Source of the DNA: Trichosphaerium sp. ATCC 40318
Lineage: Eukaryota > Discosea > Flabellinia > Trichosidae
Assembly: GCA_038496445.1 (NCBI GenBank)
Contig: JALMLS010000577.1
Location: 868,001 to 932,000 of the forward strand
Direction of reading: 5' to 3'
Length of the DNA stretch: 64,000 bases
This document shows positions 31,354 to 42,344 of the stretch, in pieces (within the stretch, counting starts at the first letter, position 1; each line of letters starts with the position of its first letter). The position numbers and the translations under genes were made by a program. The notes beneath the pieces are model-generated. The model did not search any database and was not told the DNA's origin. It was given only the letters and a program-made list of their open reading frames with translations.

Positions 31354-33909
31354 GCCAAAAAGCGAGTAAAACTTCTTTCTTTTCTGACGAAGCACCTCTT
31401 CGTCAAAGGCACAAGTTTTTATACACAGCGAAGGGATCTCGCTCTCTCCCAAGTGGCAGCATTACATGAGAGTTACAAGTCATTGACAAACCGCAATAGC
31501 GGTTGTGTCCCGGTAGAAACTTTAGCAAACGCAAGGTACATCGTAGACAGTATACAGGAGACACTTGCACACGAAACGGAGACAGGAGATCACCAAAAGC
31601 TAACAGGTATAAAACAAGCCACAAGCAAGACCACAAGAAGGGAAGCCGACCTTAGGAGGACGTACAGGTACCGGGAAATCGTCAGAAAGCAGTTACAAGA
31701 CGCTAGCGTACACAAAAAGATTCAAATATTTAACCGACAAATGGGAAACACAACTAACCAACAACACACCGTAGAGTTATCCATACAACATAAACCAAAG
31801 GCTCGCAACCTTAAAGTGCGCTATAACCACCGAACAAAATACCAAACCACCGAAAACCGTAACAAAAAACATAAACCATTACATACCCACCCACCACACA
31901 GAAGGTCTCACGCGCATAGCGGAGCCAGTCCGTACTTTCTTAAAAAGAGCGTAACAACTCGTAAAATACCAAAACACACGGCAAAAAGCGTGAGCAACAA
32001 CGACACACAAATGAACAAAATAGATGGAAAAGAGCTCCAAATTAAGAAAAATGCGGAAATGAGTTCCGGCACAAAGAAAGCTGCCCATATGTACAAAAAT
32101 AAGCGTTGTGCGCAAATAAAAGCGTTTTCATACGCCAATTCCTACTACCTTGATAAAAGCTTTAGCCCATCAAAACCTGGCGCCAAAATTCAAAAACTTG
32201 CCATTTCCAAAACGCACAAACCAAGCTCCAACATGTCTAGAATCGACCTCACCAACCTCCCGCCTCTCCGTAACGCTACAAAGGCCACTCAACCACCGCC
32301 ACCGCCTGCTACAACAACACCACCTCCGGCACCGGCCCCCAACACCAACAGAATAGACGGGCACTTCAACCACACCAAGGCCTCCAAGTTTGTCGATGGA
32401 CCACAACGTGTGGACGGTGTGTACCCAATCTTTGTGGGTCTCACCGATGAAGACGTCTCTAGCAGACAAGTAGAGCTCTTTGTTCAAAACCTCCTTCAGA
32501 AAACAACCTACACATACTCATTCGAAGGCAGCATTGACTTTGTACCGTTCATCATCCTCACGCTAGAATGCGAGCAAGCAGCAAAGGACGCCGTCCGATT
32601 TATCTGGGAAGCAGAAGGTATTGCATACTACGCCGACCACTTACACCCAGCCACATGCCGTATACAAGTACATACAAATGGTGGACACAGACAAAACAAT
32701 AGCAACGGCCAACCACAGTACAACGTCAACTACACCCCTTGCGATCTCACAGCCGTCGAACTCTTGGAACAGCAGTATGCACGCATGAAAAACCGCAACG
32801 CCCAAGCAACTGCCATCACAGCCGGCTGGAAAAATAGATACAGAAAAATGGTTTTCTACTCCCACGAGCTACGTAACGACGCCGTATACGCCACTGGAAC
32901 TATAGGCACCAACGAACACCCTGTCATACTCACACCACCGACTAGACCTGACTATCCTTACACTCTAGCAGTCCACAGCCTTCCCAAACGCCTAGGTGTA
33001 CGCAAAGCAAGAGAACTAGTGTACAAATGCTGCGATAAACGCATACCGCGTAGAAACGTCTTGGTCGGCCGCTCAATCTACTGTGAAATATGCGCAGGAT
33101 ACGCCTACCTCACCTTCGACACGAAAGAAGAGCTTGAAGAAGAGATCAGACTAAGCAACTCACCAACCAACTACTTTGATGCCCTTATCAACAACCCGCC
33201 GCACTACTACGACGAAGATTGGAATTACCGCTCCAACTGCCCGTCAAAAGCGCCTAAAGACGAAAAAATTTCTGAGCTGACAAAGATGTACAAGAGACGG
33301 TTTGATGAGATCTCACGCACCGGTAACACGCATGAAGCCTACTTAGAACGCTTGCTCACTTGGTACCAGCCTTTTGCCTCACACTCGCGCCTTTCCCTTT
33401 ACTTTTACCCTTACCACTACCACAAGACTATAACTCACGCATACATAGTGTCGCATCGCTTGGATCGGAAATTGACGCTCTCAAAAACGTTGGCAAAGAT
33501 ATCAACACGCTCAAAAACAGAGTCTCTGAGATTGGCCAATACGTCCTCAAACACACCATCAGCAGCAAAATCGCCTCGGTCAACGCAACAAGAGACACCA
33601 CGAAACTTGAAGAAGCGTACGAAGAAATTAACAACAAGGCAACAAACCAAGTTCAATGCGCCACAGACGGTACCGGAGACATTCCAATGCCTGACGTCAA
33701 CTCGAGGCCAAGAAACAGCAACAGCAAGACCAACAGATCGCCAACCAAAACTGGAGTCAGCCCAACAAAGAAAAAACAACGCGCTAAATAAACACTACAC
33801 ATGTAAGACCTCTGTAAATGGTCGGACATGCTCAAATAAACAAGCAGGGTCAAACCACCTCTTTTCGCCCACCTCCTCTTCTCCTTTTACCTATATTAAC
33901 ATAACATGA
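31354..33909 (+). CDS. LINE ORF1 (gag-like), probably frameshifted near its 3' end
   Basis: The frame is open from 31354 without an early ATG. The most plausible start is ATG near 32233 (MSRIDLTNLPPLRNATK), just before a Pro-rich stretch (TQPPPPPATTTPPPAPAP). A globular, RRM-like region follows (VYPIFVGLTDEDVSSRQVE; ILTLECEQAAKDAVRFIW), then PHYYDEDWNYRSNCPSKAP. From about 33430 the better protein lies in another frame (SEIDALKNVGKDINTLKNRV, a coiled coil, then SPTKTGVSPTKKKQRAK, stop 33789-33791), so a frameshift lies at about 33360-33430. ORF1 proteins of LINEs bind element RNA. Both frames stay open here, so the true C-terminus is not certain. Confidence 0.75.
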   Translation, partial: AKKRVKLLSFLTKHLFVKGTSFYTQRRDLALSQVAALHESYKSLTNRNSGCVPVETLANARYIVDSIQETLAHETETGDHQKLTGIKQATSKTTRREADLRRTYRYREIVRKQLQDASVHKKIQIFNRQMGNTTNQQHTVELSIQHKPKARNLKVRYNHRTKYQTTENRNKKHKPLHTHPPHRRSHAHSGASPYFLKKSVTTRKIPKHTAKSVSNNDTQMNKIDGKELQIKKNAEMSSGTKKAAHMYKNKRCAQIKAFSYANSYYLDKSFSPSKPGAKIQKLAISKTHKPSSNMSRIDLTNLPPLRNATKATQPPPPPATTTPPPAPAPNTNRIDGHFNHTKASKFVDGPQRVDGVYPIFVGLTDEDVSSRQVELFVQNLLQKTTYTYSFEGSIDFVPFIILTLECEQAAKDAVRFIWEAEGIAYYADHLHPATCRIQVHTNGGHRQNNSNGQPQYNVNYTPCDLTAVELLEQQYARMKNRNAQATAITAGWKNRYRKMVFYSHELRNDAVYATGTIGTNEHPVILTPPTRPDYPYTLAVHSLPKRLGVRKARELVYKCCDKRIPRRNVLVGRSIYCEICAGYAYLTFDTKEELEEEIRLSNSPTNYFDALINNPPHYYDEDWNYRSNCPSKAPKDEKISELTKMYKRRFDEISRTGNTHEAYLERLLTWYQPFASHSRLSLYFYPYHYHKTITHAYIVSHRLDRKLTLSKTLAKISTRSKTESLRLANTSSNTPSAAKSPRSTQQETPRNLKKRTKKLTTRQQTKFNAPQTVPETFQCLTSTRGQETATARPTDRQPKLESAQQRKNNALNKHYTCKTSVNGRTCSNKQAGSNHLFSPTSSSPFTYINIT

Positions 33910-36900
33910 GCCTAAGTAAGATAGCCACTTCCTCCTGCGCAAAGTCAGACATGGGCAACCTGACTGAAGCGCCTCTTAGTCTTTCCAACATTCCTCTGGC
34001 TGAATCAGTCATTCCGTGCAACTGAAACCTTTCAAGCTACAACAAAAACGCCAACAACACCGTCTACACACCTGCCACCACGTCTTCCCTGCCAGTTAAC
34101 GCCATACAGCTCCTGTCCTTCAACGCGCAAGGAGGTTGGGAAAGTAACTCGGAAAACATATTCCACGAAGCAGAAAGACTACAAGCGGGTGTCATTATGA
34201 TACAAGAACCGCTCATAAGAGAAGAAGAGTACGAATGGCAAACGTACAAAAAGCTCAAAAATAAATATTACAATTACAACAACCTGCTGGATAAGCAACA
34301 ACGCATTAACAAGGCGTTCGCGCGTAGGAATATCAACTGGCGTAAAAAAGGAAGCAAAAAGACAAACGAGGAAATCGACGAATCGATCACCAGAGACAAA
34401 AGCAATCCGCGCTTTGATCCGAGACCGTCGGAAGGCACTATCACATTAGTACACAAAGCGCTACTAAAGAAGGTCATTAACACGTACAAAGACATCCACA
34501 GAAAATTCATCATCAGGGCTGAAACTAAACAAGGCTTTGCCTTAAATATGAAGGCATTTTTTTAAAATCAGGCATTGATGGCAAAAATCAGGCATGCAAA
34601 AATGGCAATGCCTGATTTTGCAAAGGCAATGGCAGAAAAGGCAAAAATCAGGCATTGAAATAAGGCTTTGTTGGGCAATGCCTTAATTGTTGCAATGCCT
34701 TGTTTTTTTTAGGCAATGCCTGCCCTAGTTTTTTTATGCATTGCCAGCCTTAAATTTACAGGCACCAATTAGGCATTGGTTGTGTACACATTGTACATTA
34801 AGGATACATTGGTTTAAGGTAAGTTTCCACCACACCAACACTTCCTAAACATTTTTTTCCATTTACTACTGACGTTTTATATAGACAACGTCACCACACT
34901 CTTAGTATTTTATGGATTCTAACGAAACCACCGCCATTCGAACCGCAGCACCCAAATGCACCAATAACAGGAGTATAGGTACTTTAAACCATTTTTCCAG
35001 TCCGCGAAAATTATACCAATAATTTGTTAATTTTTTTTTCTAGCTAAAGGTTTTTTTTCACATGGAGGACATTGAAGTTTTTTGTGTTTTGTGTACTGTA
35101 CTTTAATAAATGAATCACTATTGTATGCCTATATAAAGCCTTGTTTTATGAGTATATGGTGCCTGAGTTATGCCCAAAAATTGAGGGCAAAAATGCCTTA
35201 TTGTTGCACTAAAAATGAGGCATTATTGAACCAACAATGCAGGCTATTTTAAGGCTAATTAGTGAACCAGTTGCTTGCTATTTGGCCCAAATATGAGGCT
35301 TCAAAGCCCAAAATTACAAGGCAATGCCTCATATTTACTCATTTTTTTTGGCAAAAACAAGGCAATTTGGTGAAAAATAAGGCTGTATTTGGTGGCAAAA
35401 AAATGGCTTTTGCAAAAAAAGCCTTATTTAGTTTCAGCCCTGATCACAGAAATGGCGCCCAACGAACGCACTATACTGTTCCTAGTTAATGTATACGCGC
35501 CATGCGGACACAAGGAAGGGGTCAAATTCTTCAACAGGTTGAACAACATCATCCAGACTAGGAAAACTAAATACAAAGGGAAGAGGCACGAAATAATTAT
35601 GGGAGGTGACTTCAACGCCATCTTAGACAAACAAAACGACCGATGGCTGCAAAAGAATGTCACACACGTTATGGCACCTAACCGAAACGCCAAACTGGGT
35701 GAGCTTATCACCAATCACAACCTTCTCTGCACATATAGGCACCTACACCCCACCAAAAAGGGTTACACAAGGTTCGGTATTAACAAAAAACTCAATAACT
35801 GAAATAAAAGCATATTCCGCTCTAAAACCCGTATCGACCTGTTCCTCTGCAAACGTTCACTGAAAAACAGGATCATGGCAGTGGACATCGTTAAGGATCT
35901 GCTCACCAGCAGCGACCACCTTCCTATAACACTTCTATATCAAGTCGAACTCACAGACACGCCAAACAACACTACCAAACCCATACAACCGCTGCCCAAC
36001 CTACGTACCAACCGACGACAAAAGGACAAACTCATGGCCGTCAAAGACATCACCTTCAGTGAAAGCACCATGCGTAAATTCGACGAGTTCATGACAAACG
36101 ACAAAATGAAGCCAGAAGAACTCATGAAAAACATCAACGACGAAGTTTATACAGAATGCAAGAAAAAGCTAGGTGCAAAGAGCAGAACAGGTAAACGAAA
36201 GATCAACGACCCAGTAGTGGTACAGCTGCGCACACTCAAACGGCAATTGATCAAGCTTGCACGGAAACTCAGCAAAGACAAAATACTAAACGGAAACAAG
36301 ATGGAAATCTGGGAAAAGCTTATCACCAAAACGAAGCGTGCCATTAAAAACGGTATAAGACTACCATCCAAAAGAAATATACGAGGGCTAAGGGCAAACC
36401 CAAACAAAAGCAAAATCAGGGAGCACCTCATCATTGCCATTACAGCAGTGTGCACCAAATTAGGAAACGCACTTACAAAAGCCAAACATAACCAAATCAA
36501 AGAAAGCATAGAACGTCTGATTGACAACTACCAAAACGAACCCAAGAAGTTTTTTGACAACCTGTTGGCCAAAACACAAAAGCAAAAAATGACAGTACTC
36601 ATTGATCCAAGCAGCAAGGCCTACGTAGTAGACGAACAAAGCAAACTAGACCTGCTGGTCGACACGTGGAGAGATATCCTACAAAAAGAAAGCCCTCAAC
36701 CTCACTATACACCATTGTGGATGGCAAAGAAACCGAACACTCCTATGGAGATGAACACTGAACTCATATCATACAATGAATACATTAAAGCAGTCAAAGA
36801 CACTGCAGAATGGAAACAACCAGGAGAAGACAGAATACCTGCAGAAATCATCAACAAATTGCCAGACGAATACCACGAGATACTACACAAGGTGTGTCAA

Positions 36901-38750
36901 AGATGTTACAAACTGGGAGAAATCCCTTCTGCGTGGCGCAAGTCCTACCTATACCTCATACACAAGCAAGGAACAAACCCTACTATACCAACCAACTACC
37001 GTCCTATAGCCCTGCTCTCAGTACAACACAAAATATACACACGCATCCTATACAACAGACTAGCGCAATACTTGGAGCAAAACGGACTACTGTCCAACCT
37101 ACAAAACGGATTTAGAAAAGAGCGCTCTACTATAGAGCATGTGAACACCCTCATCAACATCTTAGAAGACAACAAAGTAGTAAATGTTAACGGAGACATA
37201 CATCTCACATTCTTCGACTTGCGAAAAGCATTCGATTCAGTCGAACACTGGTCGATAGAACAAACCCTAAGATACTACAACGTACCAGAAGAAATGATCA
37301 CAGCGGTCAGAGGAACATACAACAACGGAAAGGCACAAATACTCACAGACGGAGGGCTGTCTAAAGAATTTGACATACTCAATGGAGTAAGGCAGGGAGA
37401 CATACTCTCACCGCTGCTATTTATCACAGTACTAAACCCTATCATTACACACATTGAAAAGCAATACAGAGGCTACACCTTCGCAAACAATGAACTACTC
37501 TCCATACCTCTTCTTGCCTACTGTGATGACCTGGTATTCATGTCCAACAACAAACAAGAAATGGAAAAAATGACAGCACAATTTGCAGAATACTGCGACT
37601 ACAATGGCATGTCAATCAACATCAAAAAGACTAAATACATGTCGTCGAATGACGCAGCAGGAGATCTCAGCGTCATGAGAGAAGGCAAAAACACTGAGGT
37701 TATCAAAAACATAGGACACAAAGCATCGTACAAGTACCTAGGGATAAAAATCAACACGGATCTAAACTGGAAAGATGACTTCACCCAAATGGCCAAGGCA
37801 TACAAGCGTAGACTGTCGATTATACAACACAGACGCATACCACTAGACGCGAGAAAAGCCATCATCAACAAAGTCATCAACCCAGTGCTGCAATATCATG
37901 CCAATTTCTATAAATTCCCGGATGACAAACTATACCATCTGCGCAACGCACTAGCCAAAAATATATTCTGGTCAGTCCCAATGACTTACTACACCAAACA
38001 ATCCAACCTATGGACAAAGACAAACGACGGAGGATTTGGCATGACACAGCCACTGACCGCAGCTACGGTCAGTTTCGTGGCCAACATGCACTGCACAGCC
38101 ATCAATGGCAAAAAGGGATCACTCAGCAGAAGCACCTCCAGACAACGCCTCCGAGACAACATATACCTCAACAAAATAGGTAGACGTAACCTCATCGAAA
38201 CGCTGAGAATGCTACCCACAGTAGCCGTACACGAATACGATGACGAACGCATTACTGCATATGTGAAAATGTTGAACAATCTGGGTATTAACCCAATCAA
38301 CCAAGAAGACGCACAAGAACACATACTAGACTCACTCACCTACTCTGAACGGAAACGATTCCAGAAAACCAACATAAGTGAAAACACCAAATGGACGGAC
38401 ATAGCCAACAACAGAAAACTGAAGAAAGCAGAAAAACTCCTGGGACCCTTAGCTAACATCTCAGAAGAACAGTACAAGCTGCTCAAGGACATACTCTCCA
38501 AAGGTAACTCACACAGACTCAAGAAACATCTACGAAGAACACTACACCCAGCACTGCCGGTATATAAACAAAACAGTGCACATACGGACGCGCATAACAC
38601 AATCAACATATGGACCGACGGCTCCAAAAAAGCCAGTATGGAAGGGGCTGGACTAGGAGTGTACTTTGACGACAACAGTATTGCGGATATTACGTCAAGA
38701 ACGGTCACTGGCGACACGGTCGATGCAGCAGAGCTGGAAGCGGCGGTCAT
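33906..38750 (+). pseudogene. LINE ORF2, N-terminal part: endonuclease and reverse transcriptase
   Basis: Starts at ATG 33906. The endonuclease begins LLSFNAQGG and VIMIQEPLI (34100-34215), is cut by a DNA element at 34514, resumes at 35445 with FLVNVYAPCG, MGGDFNAILD (35600) and, after a stop at 35800, TRIDLFL and SSDHLPITL. These are the EEP/APE-type endonuclease motifs. Reverse transcriptase: NYRPIALLSVQHKIYTRIL, QNGFRKERSTIEH, LTFFDLRKAFDSVEHW, GVRQGDILSPLLF, and the catalytic box AYCDDLVF (YCDD in place of the common YADD) near 37517-37545, then YLGIKIN. A thumb region and an RNase H start (IWTDGSKKASMEGAG, DAAELEAAVI) follow until the second DNA element at 38752. Stops at 34023 and 35800 inactivate the endonuclease. 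ATG 33906 overlaps the TGA of the longer ORF1 frame (ATGA). Confidence 0.9.
34514..35442. mobile_element. Inverted-repeat DNA element (929 bp) in the LINE endonuclease
   Basis: Left end CAGGGCTGAAACTAAA-C-AAGGC and the reverse complement of the right end CAGGGCTGAAACTAAA-T-AAGGC match with one difference. AT flanks both sides (34512-34513, 35443-35444). Excising the element and one AT restores the endonuclease frame exactly. Subterminal copies of AGGCATTG/CAATGCCT fill both ends. There is no transposase, so it is non-autonomous. CAGGG-type ends with a 2-bp duplication resemble Tc1/mariner-type elements, but the family is not proven. Confidence 0.88.
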
Positions 38751-39667
38751 ACAGGTCTAAAATTTTCGAGCTGTTTTTATGGTAGATACCATGGATTTGT
38801 GGTATAATTATACCATCGATTACAATTTTATACCACAAATTCCAGTATAATATACCATAAATCAAAGGATTTATACCATAAAACAGCCAAATTATACCAT
38901 AAATATGCAGTAGAAAGTGCGAATTTATACCATATTTTTTCACCTGAAAAAATGCAATATATGGTATAATTCTACCATAAAACATGGTATAAAACACAAT
39001 ATAATACCACAAAGTCTGGTATATTATACCTTAAAACTTGGTAGATTATACCACAAAACCAGGTGTATTATACCGTGTAAAAACTGTTCTAATAATAAAA
39101 CCACATTTATTAATACATTTTTTTGTTTACATCCGTGACTTTTGGTTTTGTCCATATCCTCTTTTGTGGTAGTTGACACATCAAATAACCTTCAAAAAAA
39201 ATATTGTACTTGCTGTAAGTGCATCGAATGGACATAGCATGAAAACTAGAAGAAGAATTAGTGAAGGCTTGATGCACAAAATAAATAGTCGTACAAAAAT
39301 TGCTGTTTTGTTGTGGTGGCAGCACTGGGAGTAACAAATGACCTGTGCGGTGGAGCCAAACCAAGGCTAAAACAAAGAAATTAAAATAACTGCCAACTTC
39401 ATCGGAAACAAGTTCTAGCAGAATTGTACCTGTTAGCTAACACATCTTGGTTTTTTTTTTATCATCTATCTAGCTTGGTTAAAACCTATGGCAAGCGGCT
39501 TCAAAACAACTACTTTTAGCGTACCTTGTGTTGTGCGGGCGATAAACTGGACAAGACTTAGTTTTGTGCTCTGACTTAGCCAATTGGTTTACAATATCAC
39601 TCGTAAGGTCAACGCATGGGTGTGAAGCCTAAATGCTATCTGTTCTGGCAAATGCGGGCGTTTAGTA

Positions 39668-39722
39668 GGGAAAAATTCAAAAAAATCCAAAAAAATCCAA
39701 AAAAAACCAAAAAAATCAAAAA
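39668..39722. repeat. A-rich microsatellite-like tract
   Basis: Five or six units of about 10 bp of the type caaaaaaatc in tandem, inside the 2050-bp element. Confidence 0.85.
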
Positions 39723-39908
39723 ATGGGTAGACTCTGAAACAAATTGGCCTTATAGCACTATTCACGCGTTTTAACATGCATTGGAGCATATATCAAAAAT
39801 GTCAAAAAAAAATAAATAATTTTGCTCCTGATTTGGTAAATGAGGCTGTATGGCGTTGATTGAGTGTAAAAATGCCTATGGAGGGGAGAAAAAAATGAGA
39901 GCCGGAGA

Positions 39909-39934
39909 AAAAAACCTCCAATTGGAGGTTTTTT
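39909..39934. repeat. 26-bp perfect palindrome
   Basis: aaaaaacctcc-aatt-ggaggtttttt, inside the middle of the 2050-bp element. It is flanked by gagaaaaa and tttttgcg. Confidence 0.9.
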
Positions 39935-40248
39935 GCGAATGGGCATTTTTCGAGCGCTAAATGCGTTTTTGGTGTGTCTACCACTGTAGCGTTCTAACAT
40001 GGGTACGCGGAGTGGTTTCTTCCTCAAATACCATTAATCGGAGAAAGTTGGCCAATTTATCCCTAAAACGCCCGTAATTGGGGCGCGTTACCAGATTTCT
40101 CTCTTAAAACTGTTTTTCACACATTTATATGCCAATTATGTTCAACAACGGCTACTGTCAAAGCATTGTGTGGTATGGCATTTGTGTAGGTCCATATGCT
40201 ATTAAATCAAGTGCAGACCAAGTGAGCTTTGACTAACTTATACTTATA

Positions 40249-40620
40249 CAGTATAATACCACGGTATAATACCACATTTTATGGTATAATTATATGGTAT
40301 AATGCACGGTATACAATACTGTAAAATACAGTATAATACCATGGTATAATACTGTGTTTTATGGTATAATTATATGGTATAATGCATGTATAATATACTT
40401 TAAAATGCAGTATAATACCATGGTATAGTACCATGTTTTATGGTATAATTATATGGTATAATGCATGGTATAATATACTGTAAAATGTGGTATAATACCA
40501 TGGTATAATACTGTGTTTTATGGTATAATTATATGGTATAATGCATGGTATAATATACTTTAAAATGCAGTATAATACCATGGTATAGTACCATGTTTTA
40601 TGGTATAATTATATTCTATA
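40249..40620. repeat. 80-bp tandem repeat in the right arm of the 2050-bp element
   Basis: Units start at about 40249, 40329, 40408, 40488 and 40568, a 79-80-bp period. Each holds tggtataattatatggtata. Units 2 and 4 resemble each other, as do 3 and 5 (actgtgtttt versus accatgtttt), giving a 160-bp higher-order dimer. Confidence 0.9.
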
Positions 40621-40803
40621 AATTGAGATATGGTATAAACATGGTATAATGGCTGTTATACCATTTGTCCAAAAAACATGGTATTATACCATATTTTATG
40701 GTATAATTATATGGTATAATTATGGATTATACTGAGCTTGTACCATAAAAGGTGATTATACCATAAAATATGGTATTATACCATGATAATTTTCAGACCT
40801 GTA

Positions 40804-41889
40804 GCACTCAAAACAGTAACATCCAACACCAATGTTAACCTCTTCACAGACTCCACATACGTCATACATTGCGCAACGAAATGGACCAGGTTGCCGCACA
40901 ACAAACAAATCAACTCGCCAAACAGAGCCATGATCATGGAGCTAATAGACACCATCGAAAACCGGCGCAAGCAAAACGTGTACACCAGAATACACAAAGT
41001 ACCATCACACGTACCTGAAAAACTCAAAAAACTGGAAACATCGCCTAGACCAAACGCAAAAATACACATAGAACTCAGTACGCTCAGGAAGGAATTCGGA
41101 GAAGACATCAAATGGATATTAGACGGAAACGAAAAGGCAGACAACTTGGCTAAAAATGGACTAACGGCGCACAAACCTGACCCACCGAAGAGAAGAGATA
41201 CCAAACATTGCGCATTGTACACTTTCAATGAAACCCTGATTGAAGGTAACATTAGGAAACAAATACACAGCAGGATATACAAAAAGGAACTAGAAAAATA
41301 CAAATCAGATTACCCGGACACGATCAACCAGGACATCAGCATATCCACGGCACTCAACAAAAACCCGATAGAGAACGATGCACTCATCAGATTCCAACAC
41401 AAGGCCAGATGTGGCAAATTATGTGGTAGATATGAAATGAACAAACGAATCGGCAAACACAACAAGAAAGAATTCAACGACAAATACAACGAAATCACAT
41501 GCCTTTTATGTGGGCACGAAAAGGACGACACGCAACACATACTCAACGAGTGCAGGGCAACGCAAAAGAAACGAGACAAAATCAAGACACGAACAACGAA
41601 CAAAATACGAAGGGCATTTAACCGTATGGCAAGGAAAAAGAAAAACAGAGAGCTCATGCAAGGAAACTGGATAGACGGCAGAACTTTTATCCCAACCAAG
41701 GTAGTAATAGCGTGTCTACAAGCAGGATACAAAACGAAATACACACACGACAAGCTCACCAACATACAAAAGAACATGACAAGGAAGTATAGGAAGATAT
41801 ACATGAAGAGATGCAAGGCAACCGACATGGAATGGAAGAAACAATATGCAGCTGCGGCAGCGGCACTCCACCACCCACCCATAGACTAA
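40804..41889 (+). pseudogene. LINE ORF2, C-terminal part: RNase H end and zinc knuckle
   Basis: Continues the RNase H after the DNA element: VNLFTDSTYVIHCATKW (the DS active-site segment) and NEKADNLAKNGL near 41130-41160 (final RNase H motif with the Asp). Downstream is a basic region with a cysteine-histidine knuckle, CLLCGHEKDDTQHILNEC (C-x2-C-x8-H-x4-C), typical of LINE polyprotein C-termini. Stop TAA at 41887-41889. It is not translated from the RT start in this copy because the insertion introduces a stop at 38758-38760. Confidence 0.88.
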
Positions 41890-42048
41890 ACCTGAAGTTC
41901 ATGCACAGGTTTGGTCACTGGTCTGAGACCGGCCCGCTTCTGACAATGAGTCTCAGAACGGCAGCGCATACGCGCCGGCTTTAAGCGAGTTCCGTATATA
42001 CATGGACCCGGTCGACCCAGCGTTGAAAAACTGGGACCAGACAGAAAC

Positions 42049-42067
42049 AAACAAACAAACAAAACAA
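42049..42067 (+). repeat. LINE 3' tail, (ACAA)n-like
   Basis: Short run of acaaacaaacaaaacaa after a GC-richer 3' untranslated region. Marks the probable 3' end of the LINE. Confidence 0.7.
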
Positions 42068-42084
42068 AGCTGATCGATATGAAA

Positions 42085-42310
42085 CACATTGCTTCTTACA
42101 TTGGGAATTTGAAAGTCAAGGCCTTTATAGCCTTTGGCAGTTAGAAACTTCATTGACTTCCCTGGTAGGGCCGATAACAAAGCACAAAGACAGAGATGCA
42201 ATGAAAGCGCATGCGCACATTATTCGATGTGTACAAGATTGTTGTATTGGATTAAGTCTCGAACAGCTTTTTATACCACTACGAATTTCATGAAAAAAAA
42301 ATTGTGGTAA
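42085..42310 (+). repeat. Dispersed short repeat family, copy
   Basis: gaaagtcaaggcctttatagcc, then ttcattgacttccctggtag, acaaagcacaaagacagag and an aaaaaattgtggta tail. It lies directly between the LINE and the truncated LRR gene. Confidence 0.8.
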
Positions 42311-42344
42311 AAAAACGCACAAATTCCTGATCAAGAAGTGCTAC

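Larger units (their letters stand above)
38752..40801. mobile_element. Inverted-repeat DNA element (2050 bp) in the LINE RNase H domain
   Basis: Left end CAGGTCTAAAATTTTC pairs with the reverse complement of the right end CAGGTCTGAAAATTATC. TA flanks both sides (38750-38751, 40802-40803), as in Tc1/mariner insertions. Removal with one TA restores the RNase H frame (AELEAAVI then ALKTVTSN, with TDSTYVIH downstream). Both ends carry dozens of ATGGTATA/TATACCAT motifs. The middle (39080-40200) has no recognisable transposase. Confidence 0.88.
31354..42067 (+). mobile_element. Non-LTR (LINE) retrotransposon with two nested DNA elements
   Basis: Gag-like ORF1, then an endonuclease-reverse transcriptase-RNase H-zinc-knuckle polyprotein, on one strand and unusually A/C-rich compared with neighbours. 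The 3' end is a short (ACAA)n-like tail near 42049-42067, as in tailed LINEs. RNase H placed after RT points to the I/R1/Tad/Loa-like group. Two DNA elements interrupt it (34514-35442 and 38752-40801), and there are in-frame stops at 34023-34025 and 35800-35802, so this copy is dead although its RT ORF is intact for about 960 codons. The 5' limit is only the start of the open frame. Confidence 0.9.

Noticed and set aside
36147-38750. Several long minus-strand ORFs under the LINE reverse transcriptase
   Set aside because: The LINE sense strand is A/C-rich with few stop complements; these are antisense shadows rich in Ser/Leu/Cys without domain motifs.
39758-40027. 89-codon minus-strand ORF in the core of the 2050-bp element as a transposase
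   Set aside because: No DDE/DDD-type spacing or helix-turn-helix; low-complexity, Phe-rich product.
40249-40620. CRISPR array
   Set aside because: Continuous 80-bp tandem repeat without spacers, inside a eukaryotic transposon.
38752-40801. The 2050-bp element acting as a spliced intron (introner)
   Set aside because: ACAG|GTCTAA and TTTTCAG could act as splice sites, but splicing there leaves 10 extra bases and shifts the RNase H frame.
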